A DNA stretch of 64,000 nt, from contig CAVWVF010000002.1 of NCBI GenBank assembly GCA_963758335.1, positions 2,666,001 through 2,730,000 on the forward strand, given 5' to 3'. A program made the position numbers and the translations under genes. The notes beneath the pieces are model-generated. The model was not told the origin of the DNA and did no database searches. It was given only the letters and a program-made list of their open reading frames with translations. This DNA comes from Roseiarcus sp963758335 (GTDB taxonomy: Bacteria; Pseudomonadota; Alphaproteobacteria; Rhizobiales; Beijerinckiaceae). This document shows, one piece after another, positions 8,334 through 17,121 of this stretch (the first letter of the stretch is position 1; each line of letters opens with the position of its first letter).

Positions 8334-10697
8334 CTAACGCTCCGCGGTGACAAAGCTTTCCATCACGAGCTTACGGCCGGCGCGGTCGAAATCGACGGTC
8401 AATTTCTGACCGTCTACATCGACGACGCTGCCCGATCCGAATTTTTCATGAAAAACCCGGGCGCCGGGCCTGAGAGGCGCGTCCGAATAGCGTCGCACTC
8501 GGCGCGCCGATGTTGAATCGAACGTCCGTTCCGATGTTGAAACGCCATCTCCTCGGCCAGATTTGTGCTCGCTTCGCGAACTCTCCGCCGCTCGGCGCCA
8601 GCCCGGCGTCTCGTAGCCAGAACCGCCTGGGAATGCGTCGAAACGAGAGCCTCCGTAGGCGCCGTAGCCTGAGGATGCAGCAACGTCCTCGAATTCAACG
8701 TGCGCCGCGGGAAGTTCGCCAATGAACCTCGATGGCAGAGACGTTTGCCAAAGACCGCGCATGCGCCGGTTCGCCGCGAAGTAGATCTTCGCCTCCCGTC
8801 GCGCCCGCGTCAGTCCGACGTAGGCGAGCCTCCTTTCTTCCTCCAGACCCGCTCGCCCATTGTCCTCGAGCGACCGCTGATGCGGAAACAGCCCCTCCTC
8901 CCAGCCGGGCAGGAAAACGATCTCGAATTCCAGACCTTTCGCCGCATGCAGCGTCATGATTGAAACGCGCGCGCCATCCTTCGCGCCTTCGACGTCCATC
9001 ACCAGCGATACGTGCTCGAGGAAGGCTCCGAGGTCGGGGAATTCACCCATCGAGCGCACGAGCTCCTTGAGATTGTCGAGGCGGCCCGCGGCGTCCGGCG
9101 TCCGCTCCGCCTGCCACATGTCGACGTAGCCGCTTTCCTCGAGAACCTGTTGCGCCAGCTCTTCGTGGGTGATTTGCGCAGCGCGGATCCTCCAACGGTC
9201 GAATCGCGCCAGAAGATCGCGCAGAATCTGGCGCGGACGAGCCTTCAGCTCCTCTGTCTCCACCAGCACCTTGGCCGCGCGCATGAGGGAAACGCCAGCG
9301 CGGCGCCGGTATTCGTGCAAAGTGGCCCGCGTGGTTTCGCCGAGCCCGCGCTTGGGCTGATTGTAGATGCGTTCGAACGCCAGATCGTCATCGGGTTGAG
9401 CAATGCAACGCAGATAGGCGAGCGCGTCGCGAATTTCGGCCCGCTCATAGAAGCGAGGGCCTCCGATCACCTTGTAGGGCAGGCCCAGAGCGATGAAGCG
9501 CTCCTCGAACTCGCGCATCTGGAACGAGGCGCGCACGAGGATCGCAATGTCGTCGAGCGAGACGCCGGCCCGCTGCGCCAACTCGATCGCATCGCCGATG
9601 ACCCGGGCCTCCTCCTGGCTGTCCCAGACCCCGATAATTGTGGGACGCTCGCCCAACGGCGCGTCGGTGAACAGCGTCTTTCCCAGCCGGCTTCGATTAT
9701 GCGCGATGAGTCCGGAGGCGACCGCGAGGATGTGTCCGCCGGAGCGGTAATTGCGCTCGAGCCGGATGACCTTCGCCCCGGGAAAGTCCTTCTCGAACCG
9801 CAGGATATTGTCCACGTCCGCCCCGCGCCAGCCGTAGATCGACTGGTCGTCGTCGCCGACGCAGCAAAGATTGCCGTTCGCCTGGGCGAGAAGCCGCAGC
9901 CAGAGATACTGGACGACGTTCGTGTCCTGGTACTCGTCCACCAGAATGTAGCGGAAACGGCGCTGGAAGCTGGCGAGAACATCGCCGTGCTCGCGAAACA
10001 GCCGCAGCGACTCGAGCAGCAGGCCGCCGAAGTCGACGGCGTTCAACGCCTTGAGGCGCACCTCGTAGGCCGCGTACAGCGCGGCCCCGCGGCCGCCGGC
10101 AAAGGAGGCCGACTCGCTCGCCGGCGCGTGCCGGGGATCGAGTCCCCAATTCTTCCAGCCGTCGATCAGGCTCGCCAGCGACCGCGCGGGCCAGCGCGTG
10201 TCGTCGAGATTTTCGGCCTGCAGAACCTGCTTCAGCAATCTGAGCTGGTCGTCCGAATCCAGGATGGTGAAGTTCTGACGAAGGCCGACGAGTTCGGCGT
10301 GCATACGCAGGATCTTGACGGAGATCGAATGAAAGGTGCCGAGCCATGGCATCCCTTGCGCGATTCCCGTGAACAGGCTCACGCGTTCGCGCATCTCCCG
10401 CGCAGCCTTGTTGGTGAAGGTGACCGCGAGGATCTCATGGGCGCGCGCCCGACCCGACGCGATCAGATGGGCGATGCGCGTCGTGAGGACGCGCGTCTTG
10501 CCGACCCCGGCGCCGGCGAGCACGAGGACCGGCCCCTCGGTCGCTTCGACCGCGCTGAGCTGCTCGTCGTTGAGGCCCTCGAGATAGGCCGGGACTCGCC
10601 GCGGACTCCCCTGGCGCGCGCGCTCACTGGCCGGCGCCAGCAGCGGGAACTCCTCGCTGCGCTTGTCCTCGGATTGATGCACCATGGAGCGAATCAT
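8334..10697 (-). CDS. uvrD: UvrD/PcrA/Rep-type superfamily 1A DNA helicase
   Basis: 787 aa, full length for the family. Motifs in order: Q-motif region LNDEQLSAVEA, Walker A GAGVGKT, motif Ia FTNKAAREMRERV, Walker B VDEYQDTN, motif III DDDQSIYGWRGA, motif IV ERNYRSG, motif V MTLHAAKGLEFEIVF, motif VI RRLAYVGLTRARREA. The C-terminal 60 residues with GARVFHEKFGSGSVV fit the Tudor-like RNA-polymerase-binding tail of UvrD/PcrA. It unwinds DNA 3' to 5' in repair and removal of recombination intermediates. It ends on TAG, useful as evidence that TAG is a normal stop here. Whether it is UvrD or a second paralogue cannot be decided alone. Confidence 0.95.
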   Translation of the reverse strand: MIRSMVHQSEDKRSEEFPLLAPASERARQGSPRRVPAYLEGLNDEQLSAVEATEGPVLVLAGAGVGKTRVLTTRIAHLIASGRARAHEILAVTFTNKAAREMRERVSLFTGIAQGMPWLGTFHSISVKILRMHAELVGLRQNFTILDSDDQLRLLKQVLQAENLDDTRWPARSLASLIDGWKNWGLDPRHAPASESASFAGGRGAALYAAYEVRLKALNAVDFGGLLLESLRLFREHGDVLASFQRRFRYILVDEYQDTNVVQYLWLRLLAQANGNLCCVGDDDQSIYGWRGADVDNILRFEKDFPGAKVIRLERNYRSGGHILAVASGLIAHNRSRLGKTLFTDAPLGERPTIIGVWDSQEEARVIGDAIELAQRAGVSLDDIAILVRASFQMREFEERFIALGLPYKVIGGPRFYERAEIRDALAYLRCIAQPDDDLAFERIYNQPKRGLGETTRATLHEYRRRAGVSLMRAAKVLVETEELKARPRQILRDLLARFDRWRIRAAQITHEELAQQVLEESGYVDMWQAERTPDAAGRLDNLKELVRSMGEFPDLGAFLEHVSLVMDVEGAKDGARVSIMTLHAAKGLEFEIVFLPGWEEGLFPHQRSLEDNGRAGLEEERRLAYVGLTRARREAKIYFAANRRMRGLWQTSLPSRFIGELPAAHVEFEDVAASSGYGAYGGSRFDAFPGGSGYETPGWRRAAESSRSEHKSGRGDGVSTSERTFDSTSARRVRRYSDAPLRPGARVFHEKFGSGSVVDVDGQKLTVDFDRAGRKLVMESFVTAER

Positions 10698-10805
10698 GTG
10701 CTAGCACCCTGACCGGCGCAATCGGCTTTGTCGACCGCTTTGCGACCGACGGCGCAGTCCGCTCGGCGAAAGCGAGAGCGAGGCTCAGCCGGCGCGTCGA
10801 TGCGG

Positions 10806-11603
10806 CTATCTCGGCCGCCCCGCTTCGATCATCGTCTCGACCGGCCCCCGGCCTCCGGTCATCGTCAGCCGCAGGGCGACCGGGAGATCGGCGTCCTTCG
10901 TCTTTTCAAGCAACGTCAACCGGAAACAGTCGCGGCCCGCATCGTTCGGCGCCGGCTTCGCGCCGATCCGCCAGCCTTCCGGCGCCTCGACGAAGAGATC
11001 GAGCGATTTTCCCGCCTGGTGCGGCGCGCAGAGGCGCCACCCGTCGGCGCCGTCGGGCGAAAGATCGCCGAACTCCTTTGGCGGGACTGGGCGCGGCGCT
11101 TGAGCGAGGGCCGCCTCGACGAGGCCGGCATAAGGCGAGGGCGCGTCCGGCAGCGTCAACACGAGGCGCGCTTGCGCCGGCAGGCAGATTCTTTCACAGA
11201 CCGCGTAATTGACGTGAACAGCAAAGGTCACTGGCTTTGCGGGATCGCGAGGCTCGATCCGCAGCGGCAAGACGACGCCGTGTTCATAGCCGAACGCCTC
11301 GCCGCCGTCGGATTCAGCGATCCGTTGGGGGGCGGGGAAGACAGGCTCGACCTTGGCGACATTGTCCGAGCCGGAGAAGTCGAAAGTGGGCGGCACACCA
11401 GCGTCGCCCGGGTCGCGCCAGTAGGTGATCGCCCCTGGCGCGAGCCGGATCTCGAAGCCGGCCAGACCCGCGCCAGCGGCGACGAGGCGCGCCTGCGACT
11501 TGGCGCTCGCCGCCCAATCGGTCGAGAATGGGTCGGCGGAGCGGGCGGGGGCCGTCAGCGCGACAAGTGCGATGACGGAAGCCTGGATCACCCTTGTGCC
11601 CAT
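10806..11603 (-). CDS. DsbD-N-domain (thiol:disulfide interchange) periplasmic protein
   Basis: 265 aa with a signal peptide (MGTRVIQASVIALVALTAPARSA). The body fits the DsbD alpha domain: YWRDPGDAGVPPTFDF, EHGVVLPLRIEP and the cysteine pair in NYAVCERICLPAQ. Such stand-alone proteins in Hyphomicrobiales usually sit divergently beside yqgE, as here (120-bp gap). It likely takes part in periplasmic thiol-disulfide exchange, but no transmembrane DsbD partner is in view. It ends on TAG. Confidence 0.85.
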   Translation of the reverse strand: MGTRVIQASVIALVALTAPARSADPFSTDWAASAKSQARLVAAGAGLAGFEIRLAPGAITYWRDPGDAGVPPTFDFSGSDNVAKVEPVFPAPQRIAESDGGEAFGYEHGVVLPLRIEPRDPAKPVTFAVHVNYAVCERICLPAQARLVLTLPDAPSPYAGLVEAALAQAPRPVPPKEFGDLSPDGADGWRLCAPHQAGKSLDLFVEAPEGWRIGAKPAPNDAGRDCFRLTLLEKTKDADLPVALRLTMTGGRGPVETMIEAGRPR

Positions 11604-11722
11604 TGCTCAGCCCTCGTCCGCATCTGGTCCTCTTCGGGTCAAGATCCTTCTCTATACCCCCGTCCGGAATTCGACTAACATTCAAAAACGCGTCATGCTG
11701 GGCTCGGCCCCCGGAGGCGAGC

Positions 11723-12325
11723 ATGAAACGGGCAGATCCTCCGCCCTCGACCAGTCTGGAAGGTCAGTTCCTGATCGCAATGCCATCGCTGCGGGACGGT
11801 CCCTTCGCGCGCTCGGTCGTCTATCTTTGCGCCCACCGCGACGACGGGGCGATGGGGCTGATCATCAACCAGCGCGCCGATGAAATCGATTTCGGCCAGC
11901 TGCTGGTGCAGCTCGGCATTGTTCCCGGCGATAGAGCGATCCGGCTTCCGCGGTCCGCGGAAACGGTGCGGGTGGTTCGGGGCGGGCCGGTCGAGACCGG
12001 CCGCGGCTTCGTCCTTCATTCTCCCGACTACGGGTCGACCGATTCGACTGTCAAAATCGCCGACGATATCTGTCTAACGGCGACCGTCGACATCCTGCGC
12101 GCGATCGCCGGGGGGACAGGTCCGGCCCGGGCGGTGCTGGCGCTCGGCTACGCGGGTTGGAGCTCCGGTCAACTGGAGAGCGAGATCCTCGCCAACGGCT
12201 GGCTGACCTGCCCGGCCGATCCCGCTCTCATCTTCGATATGGACGACGCCCACAAGTACGATCGGGCTCTCGCGAAGCTCGGCGTCGACCTCGGGATGCT
12301 GTCTTCCGACGCCGGCCACGCTTAA
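11723..12325 (+). CDS. YqgE/AlgH family protein (UPF0301)
   Basis: 200 aa. The ATG at 11723 is preceded by GGAGGCGAGC, a good ribosome site, and gives the normal family start. Conserved blocks are LEGQFLIAMPSLRDGPFARS, VVYLCAHRDDGAMGLIINQ, VRGGPVETGRGFVLHS and LGYAGWSSGQLESEI. The family is widespread in proteobacteria and its molecular role is not settled. Its stop overlaps the stop of convergent recF within TTAA. Confidence 0.95.
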   Translation: MKRADPPPSTSLEGQFLIAMPSLRDGPFARSVVYLCAHRDDGAMGLIINQRADEIDFGQLLVQLGIVPGDRAIRLPRSAETVRVVRGGPVETGRGFVLHSPDYGSTDSTVKIADDICLTATVDILRAIAGGTGPARAVLALGYAGWSSGQLESEILANGWLTCPADPALIFDMDDAHKYDRALAKLGVDLGMLSSDAGHA

Positions 12326-13509
12326 GCCGGTCTGGGCTCGAGTTTCGACCGCCCGCCCGCGTCGGCGGAAATCTCGAACGTCTGCGCCCGTCCGTCGAGG
12401 TCGGCAAAGGCGGCGGGGTCCGCGCCGGTGAGGAACACCTGTCCGCCGAGGCACGCCAGCGTGTCGAACAGTGCGGCCCGCCGGCGCGGATCGAAATGCG
12501 CCGCAATTTCGTCCAGGAGCGCGATCGGGACGATGCCGGACATGTCGGCGACGAGCCGCGCATGCGCGAGCACGAGCCCGAGGAGCAGGGCCTTCTGCTC
12601 TCCGGTCGAGGCGCTCGACGCCGGCGCGTCCTTCGGACCATGCCACACGGCGAGATCGCCGACATGGGGCCCGATCGTCGTCCGCCCCGCCGCCGCGTCG
12701 CGGCCGCGATTGTCGCGCAGCATCGCGCGATAGCGGTCCTCGGCCGTGATCGCGGGACCGTTCGCGGCAAGCGCCTCGACTTCTCCTTCAAGGGCGAGCC
12801 GGGCCCAGGGAAAGGGCGAGGCGTCGTCCCGCTCGGCCGCGATCAGCGCTTGGAGCCGCCTCACGCATTCGAGTTGCGCCGCGGCGACTGCGACCCCGAG
12901 TTCCGCCACCTCGCGTTCGATCGCGTCCAACCAGGAGGCATTGCGCGCGCCCTCCTCGAGCAGGCGGTTGCGCCCGCGCAGCGCCCGCTCGAATTGCCCG
13001 ACCCGCGCGCCGTGGCTCGGGTCGATGGCGAGAACGAATCGGTCGAGGAAGCGGCGCCGTTCGCTCGCCGGATCGGAAAAAAGCGAATCGATCGACGGCG
13101 TCAGCCAAACGACGCGCACATGTTCGCTGAAGGCGCTCGACGAGGAAACCGGCGCGCGATCGATGCGGTTCGTCCGCGACGCGGCGCCGTCACCGTTGGG
13201 CGGGGCCCAGCCCGAGCCGAGCTGATGGCGCTCGCCGTCCTCCTCGACCTCGACCGAGAACGAAAAGCAGCCGGCGCCGTCCTTGCGCGCGCATTGCGAA
13301 AATTCCGCGCGACGCAGGCCGCGGCCGGGGGAAAGCAGCGATAAAGCCTCGAGGAGATTGGTCTTGCCGGCGCCATTCTCGCCGCATAGGACGACAAGTC
13401 GGCGTTCGATCGTCATGTCGAGCGTTGCGTAGGAGCGGAAATCCCGCAGCATGATGCGGCGCACCAGCGGGCGCCGCCGTCCAGGACATATACCGTCGGG
13501 GCTGGCCAT
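12322..13509 (-). CDS. recF: DNA replication and repair protein RecF
   Basis: 395 aa from the ATG at 13509; an earlier ATG at 13563 would add 18 residues and overlap the next gene start. It is an SMC-like ATPase: IMLRDFRSY start, Walker A GENGAGKTNLLEAL, signature STGEQKALLLGL, Walker B ALLDEIAAHFD. RecF with RecO and RecR loads RecA at gaps. In many bacteria it lies by dnaN; here it sits between yqgE and a dehydrogenase. No defect is seen. Confidence 0.95.
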   Translation of the reverse strand: MASPDGICPGRRRPLVRRIMLRDFRSYATLDMTIERRLVVLCGENGAGKTNLLEALSLLSPGRGLRRAEFSQCARKDGAGCFSFSVEVEEDGERHQLGSGWAPPNGDGAASRTNRIDRAPVSSSSAFSEHVRVVWLTPSIDSLFSDPASERRRFLDRFVLAIDPSHGARVGQFERALRGRNRLLEEGARNASWLDAIEREVAELGVAVAAAQLECVRRLQALIAAERDDASPFPWARLALEGEVEALAANGPAITAEDRYRAMLRDNRGRDAAAGRTTIGPHVGDLAVWHGPKDAPASSASTGEQKALLLGLVLAHARLVADMSGIVPIALLDEIAAHFDPRRRAALFDTLACLGGQVFLTGADPAAFADLDGRAQTFEISADAGGRSKLEPRPA

Positions 13510-13561
13510 GGGGCCGCATGTGCCATGTCCAGCGCAGGGGCGAAAGCGGAAAGGGAGCTCC

Positions 13562-14569
13562 ATGAAGCCTCTCGACGTCCTGATGCCGGATTCTGGCCTC
13601 GGACTTGTCGCGGACCTGATCTCCGAGAAGCTCCCCTTGCGCCGCTTGTGGCTCGAGGCCGACCGCGAGGCCTGGCTGGCCGAATGGGGGCCGCGGATCC
13701 GCGCGGTGGCGGCGAGCGGCCCTCAGTCTCCGATCGACGCGGACTTCATGCGGCGCTTCCCCAGGCTCGAAATCGTCGCCAGCTTCGGCGTCGGCTACGA
13801 CCACGTCGACGCGCGATCTGCCGCCGAGCGTGGAATCATAGTCACCCACACGCCAGGCGTGCTCGACGATGAAGTGGCCGACACCGCGATGGCCTTGGCC
13901 GTCATGGCCGTACGCCGGCTCTCCCAGGCCGAGCGCCATCTTCGCTCGGGCCAATGGCTGAAGGGCTCGTTTCCGCTGACCGGGTCGCTTCGCGGCCGCA
14001 CCATGGGGATCCTGGGCCTGGGGCGGATCGGCAAGGCGATCGCGGCGCGCGCGAAAGGCTTCGGGCTCGAGGTCGTCTATCACGGACGCCGGGCGCAGAC
14101 CGGCGTCCCCTACCGCTTCTATGCGTCGCTGGTCGAGATGGCCAAGGCCTGCGACATCCTGATGGTCGCCGCGCCCGGCGGCCCCGAGACGCGCCACATC
14201 GTGAACGGGGAGGCGCTGCGCGCGCTGGGCCCGCGGGGCGTCCTCGTCAACGTCGCCCGCGGCACGCTGGTCGACGAGACGGCGCTGATCGAGGCGCTGA
14301 GGACCGGGACCATTCTTTCGGCCGGCCTCGACGTGTACGAGAACGAGCCGCACGTGCCGGCGGAGTTGATCGCCCTCGACAACGCCGTCCTGCTGCCGCA
14401 TGTCGGCTCAGCCTCGGTGGAAACGCGGCGCGCCATGGCGGAATGCGTGGTCGCCAATCTCGTAGCCTGGTCGGAAGGCAAGCCGCCTCCGACCCCCGTG
14501 CCCGAGACGCCATGGCGGGGACGCTGGGGCTCGAGCGCCGGCGGGCAGGCCGAGGCCCATCGCTCGTGA
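13562..14569 (+). CDS. D-isomer-specific 2-hydroxyacid dehydrogenase (NAD(P)-dependent)
   Basis: 335 aa; start at 13562 behind GAAAGGGAGCTCC. The family catalytic set is present: the NAD-binding GILGLGRIGKAIA, the Arg in NVARGTLVD, the Glu in LDVYENEP, and the His in LLPHVGSAS. The substrate-side motif FGVGYDHVD is typical of glyoxylate/hydroxypyruvate reductases, a likely but unproved substrate range. An IS66-type element was inserted about 60 bp after its stop. Confidence 0.92.
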   Translation: MKPLDVLMPDSGLGLVADLISEKLPLRRLWLEADREAWLAEWGPRIRAVAASGPQSPIDADFMRRFPRLEIVASFGVGYDHVDARSAAERGIIVTHTPGVLDDEVADTAMALAVMAVRRLSQAERHLRSGQWLKGSFPLTGSLRGRTMGILGLGRIGKAIAARAKGFGLEVVYHGRRAQTGVPYRFYASLVEMAKACDILMVAAPGGPETRHIVNGEALRALGPRGVLVNVARGTLVDETALIEALRTGTILSAGLDVYENEPHVPAELIALDNAVLLPHVGSASVETRRAMAECVVANLVAWSEGKPPPTPVPETPWRGRWGSSAGGQAEAHRS

Positions 14570-14627
14570 ACGTCCGCGCAGGATCTGGACGCAACTCAAC
14601 GCTTCCAAAGCTTTAGGCGCCAAAAAG

Positions 14628-16363
14628 GTAACCGGGGCGAATTTCCGGGCGGCGTTAGCTTGGGGCGGGCCTGACGAGAGTTGCGAGATCGGGGATTTCG
14701 GGGCCTGGAATGGCGAGGCGAGCGCCGAGATAGTCGAAGAAGGGGATTTTGAGCTTCCTGCAGGTCTTGGCGAGCCCGAGCATGACGTCGCGGGCGTCGC
14801 GGCCTCTGTCGCTGAGGGTCCCGCCGGAGATTTTGCGCTTGGTGACGAAGACGCGGATGTCGTTTTCCGAGGCGTTGGTGTGCAGCGGAATATGGGGATG
14901 GTCGAGGACGCGCAAGAGATCGTCCTTGAGGCGAAAGAGGCGCCTGAGCAGGCTGTCGAGGGTGGCGTAGCCGGTTCCGGAGCGGTTGAAGATGCGGTCG
15001 AACTGCGCCCGCAAACGCTCGGCTTTCTCGAGGCTCGGGGCGAGCTTGTATTCTTTTAAGGCGCGATAGAACCACCAGATCATGCGCCGTGCGACCTCGA
15101 TCGCGTTGCGCTGCTTGTCGTTGGCGGGGATGAGCTTGTGGACCAGGCGTTCGGCGTGCACCCAGCACAAGGCGTGTTCGCCGACGCGGAACTGGCCGGC
15201 GCCGTCTGACACGACGATGGCTTGGCCGAGCAGGCCTTGCTCGCGAACGGCGCCCCACAGAGCACCCTCGCTGGCGACCCGCACCGGATCGGGGGTGATC
15301 CTGAGATCGGCGAATCCGAGCGCGTTCAGATGGCTCGTCCAGTCTTCGTGAGACGCAAAAAGCCGCGTCGGATGGCCCGCGAGCGTGTCGATGAGGCTGA
15401 GGCTCAGATTGCAAGCCCGCATGTAGACGAGCGCCGCCTCGTTGACCACGTAAGAGGCCGCGCCGCCCAGGAGATTGCGCAGGAACGCCAGGCGGGACTT
15501 GCTCGGGCCGGTTCGAAACGTGGTGAAGCTGTCGGAACCGATCTGGGTCGTCACGCCGCTCTTGCCTCGATGGCGGGCGCCGGTGTCGTCGACCGTGACG
15601 AAGGAAGCGCTGCTCAATCCGGTCTTCAGCACCTCGGCGTCCTCAGCGCGGAACGTCTCGAGCTTGGCGGCCAGCAGGCGCACCACCTGGCGTTTCGAAA
15701 TCACCACGCCGACGCCGTTCAGCAGCGCCAGAATCCGCTCGCAGGTCATCTGTCCCTGAAAGTGCAGCATCAAGATCAGGCGCTGAAGATGCGGGCCATA
15801 GCCACCGACGATCCCGGGATCGAGCGGCGCGATCAGAGTCTTCCCATCCGGCGTTTGCCAGCGCTCGCGCCGATAGCGGGTCACCAAAGGATTCAGAACC
15901 AAGTCCTGAACGACGATCTCTTCGTAGCCCTTGTGGCGGGAACCCGCTGGCGCGTCGACCTTCACCTCGATGGTTTGCGTGACCGTCAGCTTGTCCAGGT
16001 TGCTGCCGCGCCGCTGCGTCGACCGCCCGCCCTTGGGCGCGTTCGCTTGCGAATCCGGTCGGTCCGTCGCCTTGTCCATCCCCGAGGGTTTCTGCGGCGG
16101 CCGCGGCGGCAGTTTCTTCAATCGCGCCAGTTCGTCCTTGACCGCCTGATGCTCGACCCTCAGCTTGGCCAACGCCCCGCTCACCTTCTCGTACTCCGCC
16201 TGAAAGCGGGTCACTTCGCCAATCAAAGTGCGAACTAGGCCGATGAGCTCGGCCGGCGTCATGCGCTCAAGCGGATCACCCAAATCAACGGACATCCCCA
16301 GCTTGAAATCATACTTTCCGACGCTTGACTCCCCCCTTCCGCCCGGAAATTTGCCCCGATTAC
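14628..16363 (-). mobile_element. IS66-family element, copy 2 (intact)
   Basis: 1736 bp with imperfect 25-bp terminal inverted repeats beginning GTAA (14628-14652, 16339-16363), flanked by the perfect 8-bp direct repeat CCAAAAAG (14620-14627 and 16364-16371). Ends, duplication length and transposase all agree with IS66. The single gene runs almost end to end; no tnpA or tnpB is present, as in the single-gene subgroup. It differs from copy 1 by only scattered substitutions plus the copy 1 lesions. Confidence 0.95.
14655..16295 (-). CDS. IS66-family transposase (TnpC type)
   Basis: 546 aa from MSVDLGDPLERM at 16295; the frame is open further upstream but that part lies outside the element. Residues 20-60 are a coiled coil (TRFQAEYEKVSGALAKLR and following), then a basic Pro-rich linker, a helix-turn-helix-like stretch, the catalytic region (FVTVDDTGARHRGKSG, VVSDGAGQF, CWVHAERLVHKLIP) and the C-terminal NASENDIRVFVTKRKISGG. 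The gene is intact, so this copy could move and could supply transposase to copy 1, whose ends are also preserved. Confidence 0.92.
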   Translation of the reverse strand: MSVDLGDPLERMTPAELIGLVRTLIGEVTRFQAEYEKVSGALAKLRVEHQAVKDELARLKKLPPRPPQKPSGMDKATDRPDSQANAPKGGRSTQRRGSNLDKLTVTQTIEVKVDAPAGSRHKGYEEIVVQDLVLNPLVTRYRRERWQTPDGKTLIAPLDPGIVGGYGPHLQRLILMLHFQGQMTCERILALLNGVGVVISKRQVVRLLAAKLETFRAEDAEVLKTGLSSASFVTVDDTGARHRGKSGVTTQIGSDSFTTFRTGPSKSRLAFLRNLLGGAASYVVNEAALVYMRACNLSLSLIDTLAGHPTRLFASHEDWTSHLNALGFADLRITPDPVRVASEGALWGAVREQGLLGQAIVVSDGAGQFRVGEHALCWVHAERLVHKLIPANDKQRNAIEVARRMIWWFYRALKEYKLAPSLEKAERLRAQFDRIFNRSGTGYATLDSLLRRLFRLKDDLLRVLDHPHIPLHTNASENDIRVFVTKRKISGGTLSDRGRDARDVMLGLAKTCRKLKIPFFDYLGARLAIPGPEIPDLATLVRPAPS

Positions 16364-17121
16364 CCAAAAAGTGTCCCTTCGTAGCGTGGCGCTCCTCGAG
16401 CCGGGTCTCGTTACCTCGCTGCCAACCCCGCCTCCCAAACGACGCCGGCCCGGTCCAGCGAGAGGCGTCGCGCCGGCCAAAAGCCGCGGTGCCGGCGCCA
16501 AGCGGATGCGGCGCCGACCGCGCATCCATGCCAACTCGTTACAAGGCCTGCCCATTGCTGTTTTGAGCATTTTCAAGAAGTTGGAGCAAATTGCAAGGGG
16601 ATTGCGGACCGAGGGGAAGTCGGGACGCGCAGCGCGCGTGCGGGGCGAGAGCGGACGGAATGAAGTCATAGGGCGCGCCTTTCCGATGGAGAACAAATAT
16701 AGCACAAAATCCAGCTTTCGAACAAGAATTTTCACCTTGTTGCGGGCGCGTAACGGATGCGGCGTCGGACAGGCGGCGCCATGGCTCCGGCGCGCTGCAG
16801 GCGTCGGCCGAGGCGGGTAGCCGATTGCTACTCTGGTCCGAAGAACAGGGAGCCTGGCGCCGACGAACAGGGAGCTTGTTGCGTGAGTGCAGGGAACTTT
16901 TGCACGAGAGCAGGGACTTCTTGCGCCATTCGTGCGCGCTGCGCCGACCGCGCCGAAAGCGGCGAAAAGGTCATTGGTTATGGCCGCTCTCGCTCGGAGC
17001 GCCGTCGGGATAACTCTTGACGCCGACGGATCGTTCGCCTCTCATCATGGTTAACGGCCATCCGCCCGCTCAACTTAAGCGTGTCGCGTTTGGCCGTCAC
17101 GTTCGCTATTTAGGCGCACGG
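16364..17121. other. intergenic region, about 760 bp, no supported gene
   Basis: After the 8-bp target duplication come short open frames without recognisable domains. A run of degenerate 21-22-bp units at 16835-16925 is listed separately. Base composition falls locally near 16690-16740. No promoter or terminator can be assigned with confidence. Confidence 0.5.
16843..16925. repeat. degenerate 21-22-bp tandem units with a CAGGGA core
   Basis: Four successive CAGGGA cores, each followed by a few bases and T-rich sequence, occur at spacings of about 22, 22 and 21 bp. The same core with AAT recurs around the IS630-type copies at 50.6-53.0 kb (CAGGGAAT). It looks like a dispersed short repeat family rather than coding sequence. 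Confidence 0.5.

Noticed and set aside
9012..10712. A 566-codon plus-strand frame opposite the UvrD-type helicase.
   Set aside because: It mirrors the codon structure of a clear helicase on the other strand and has no domain of its own; typical shadow in GC-rich DNA.
12157..13344. A 395-codon plus-strand frame opposite recF.
   Set aside because: Arg/Ala-rich composition without motifs, antisense to a complete RecF.
16843..16925. CRISPR array.
   Set aside because: The 21-22-bp units are degenerate throughout, with no alternation of conserved repeat and unique spacer and no cas genes in the window.
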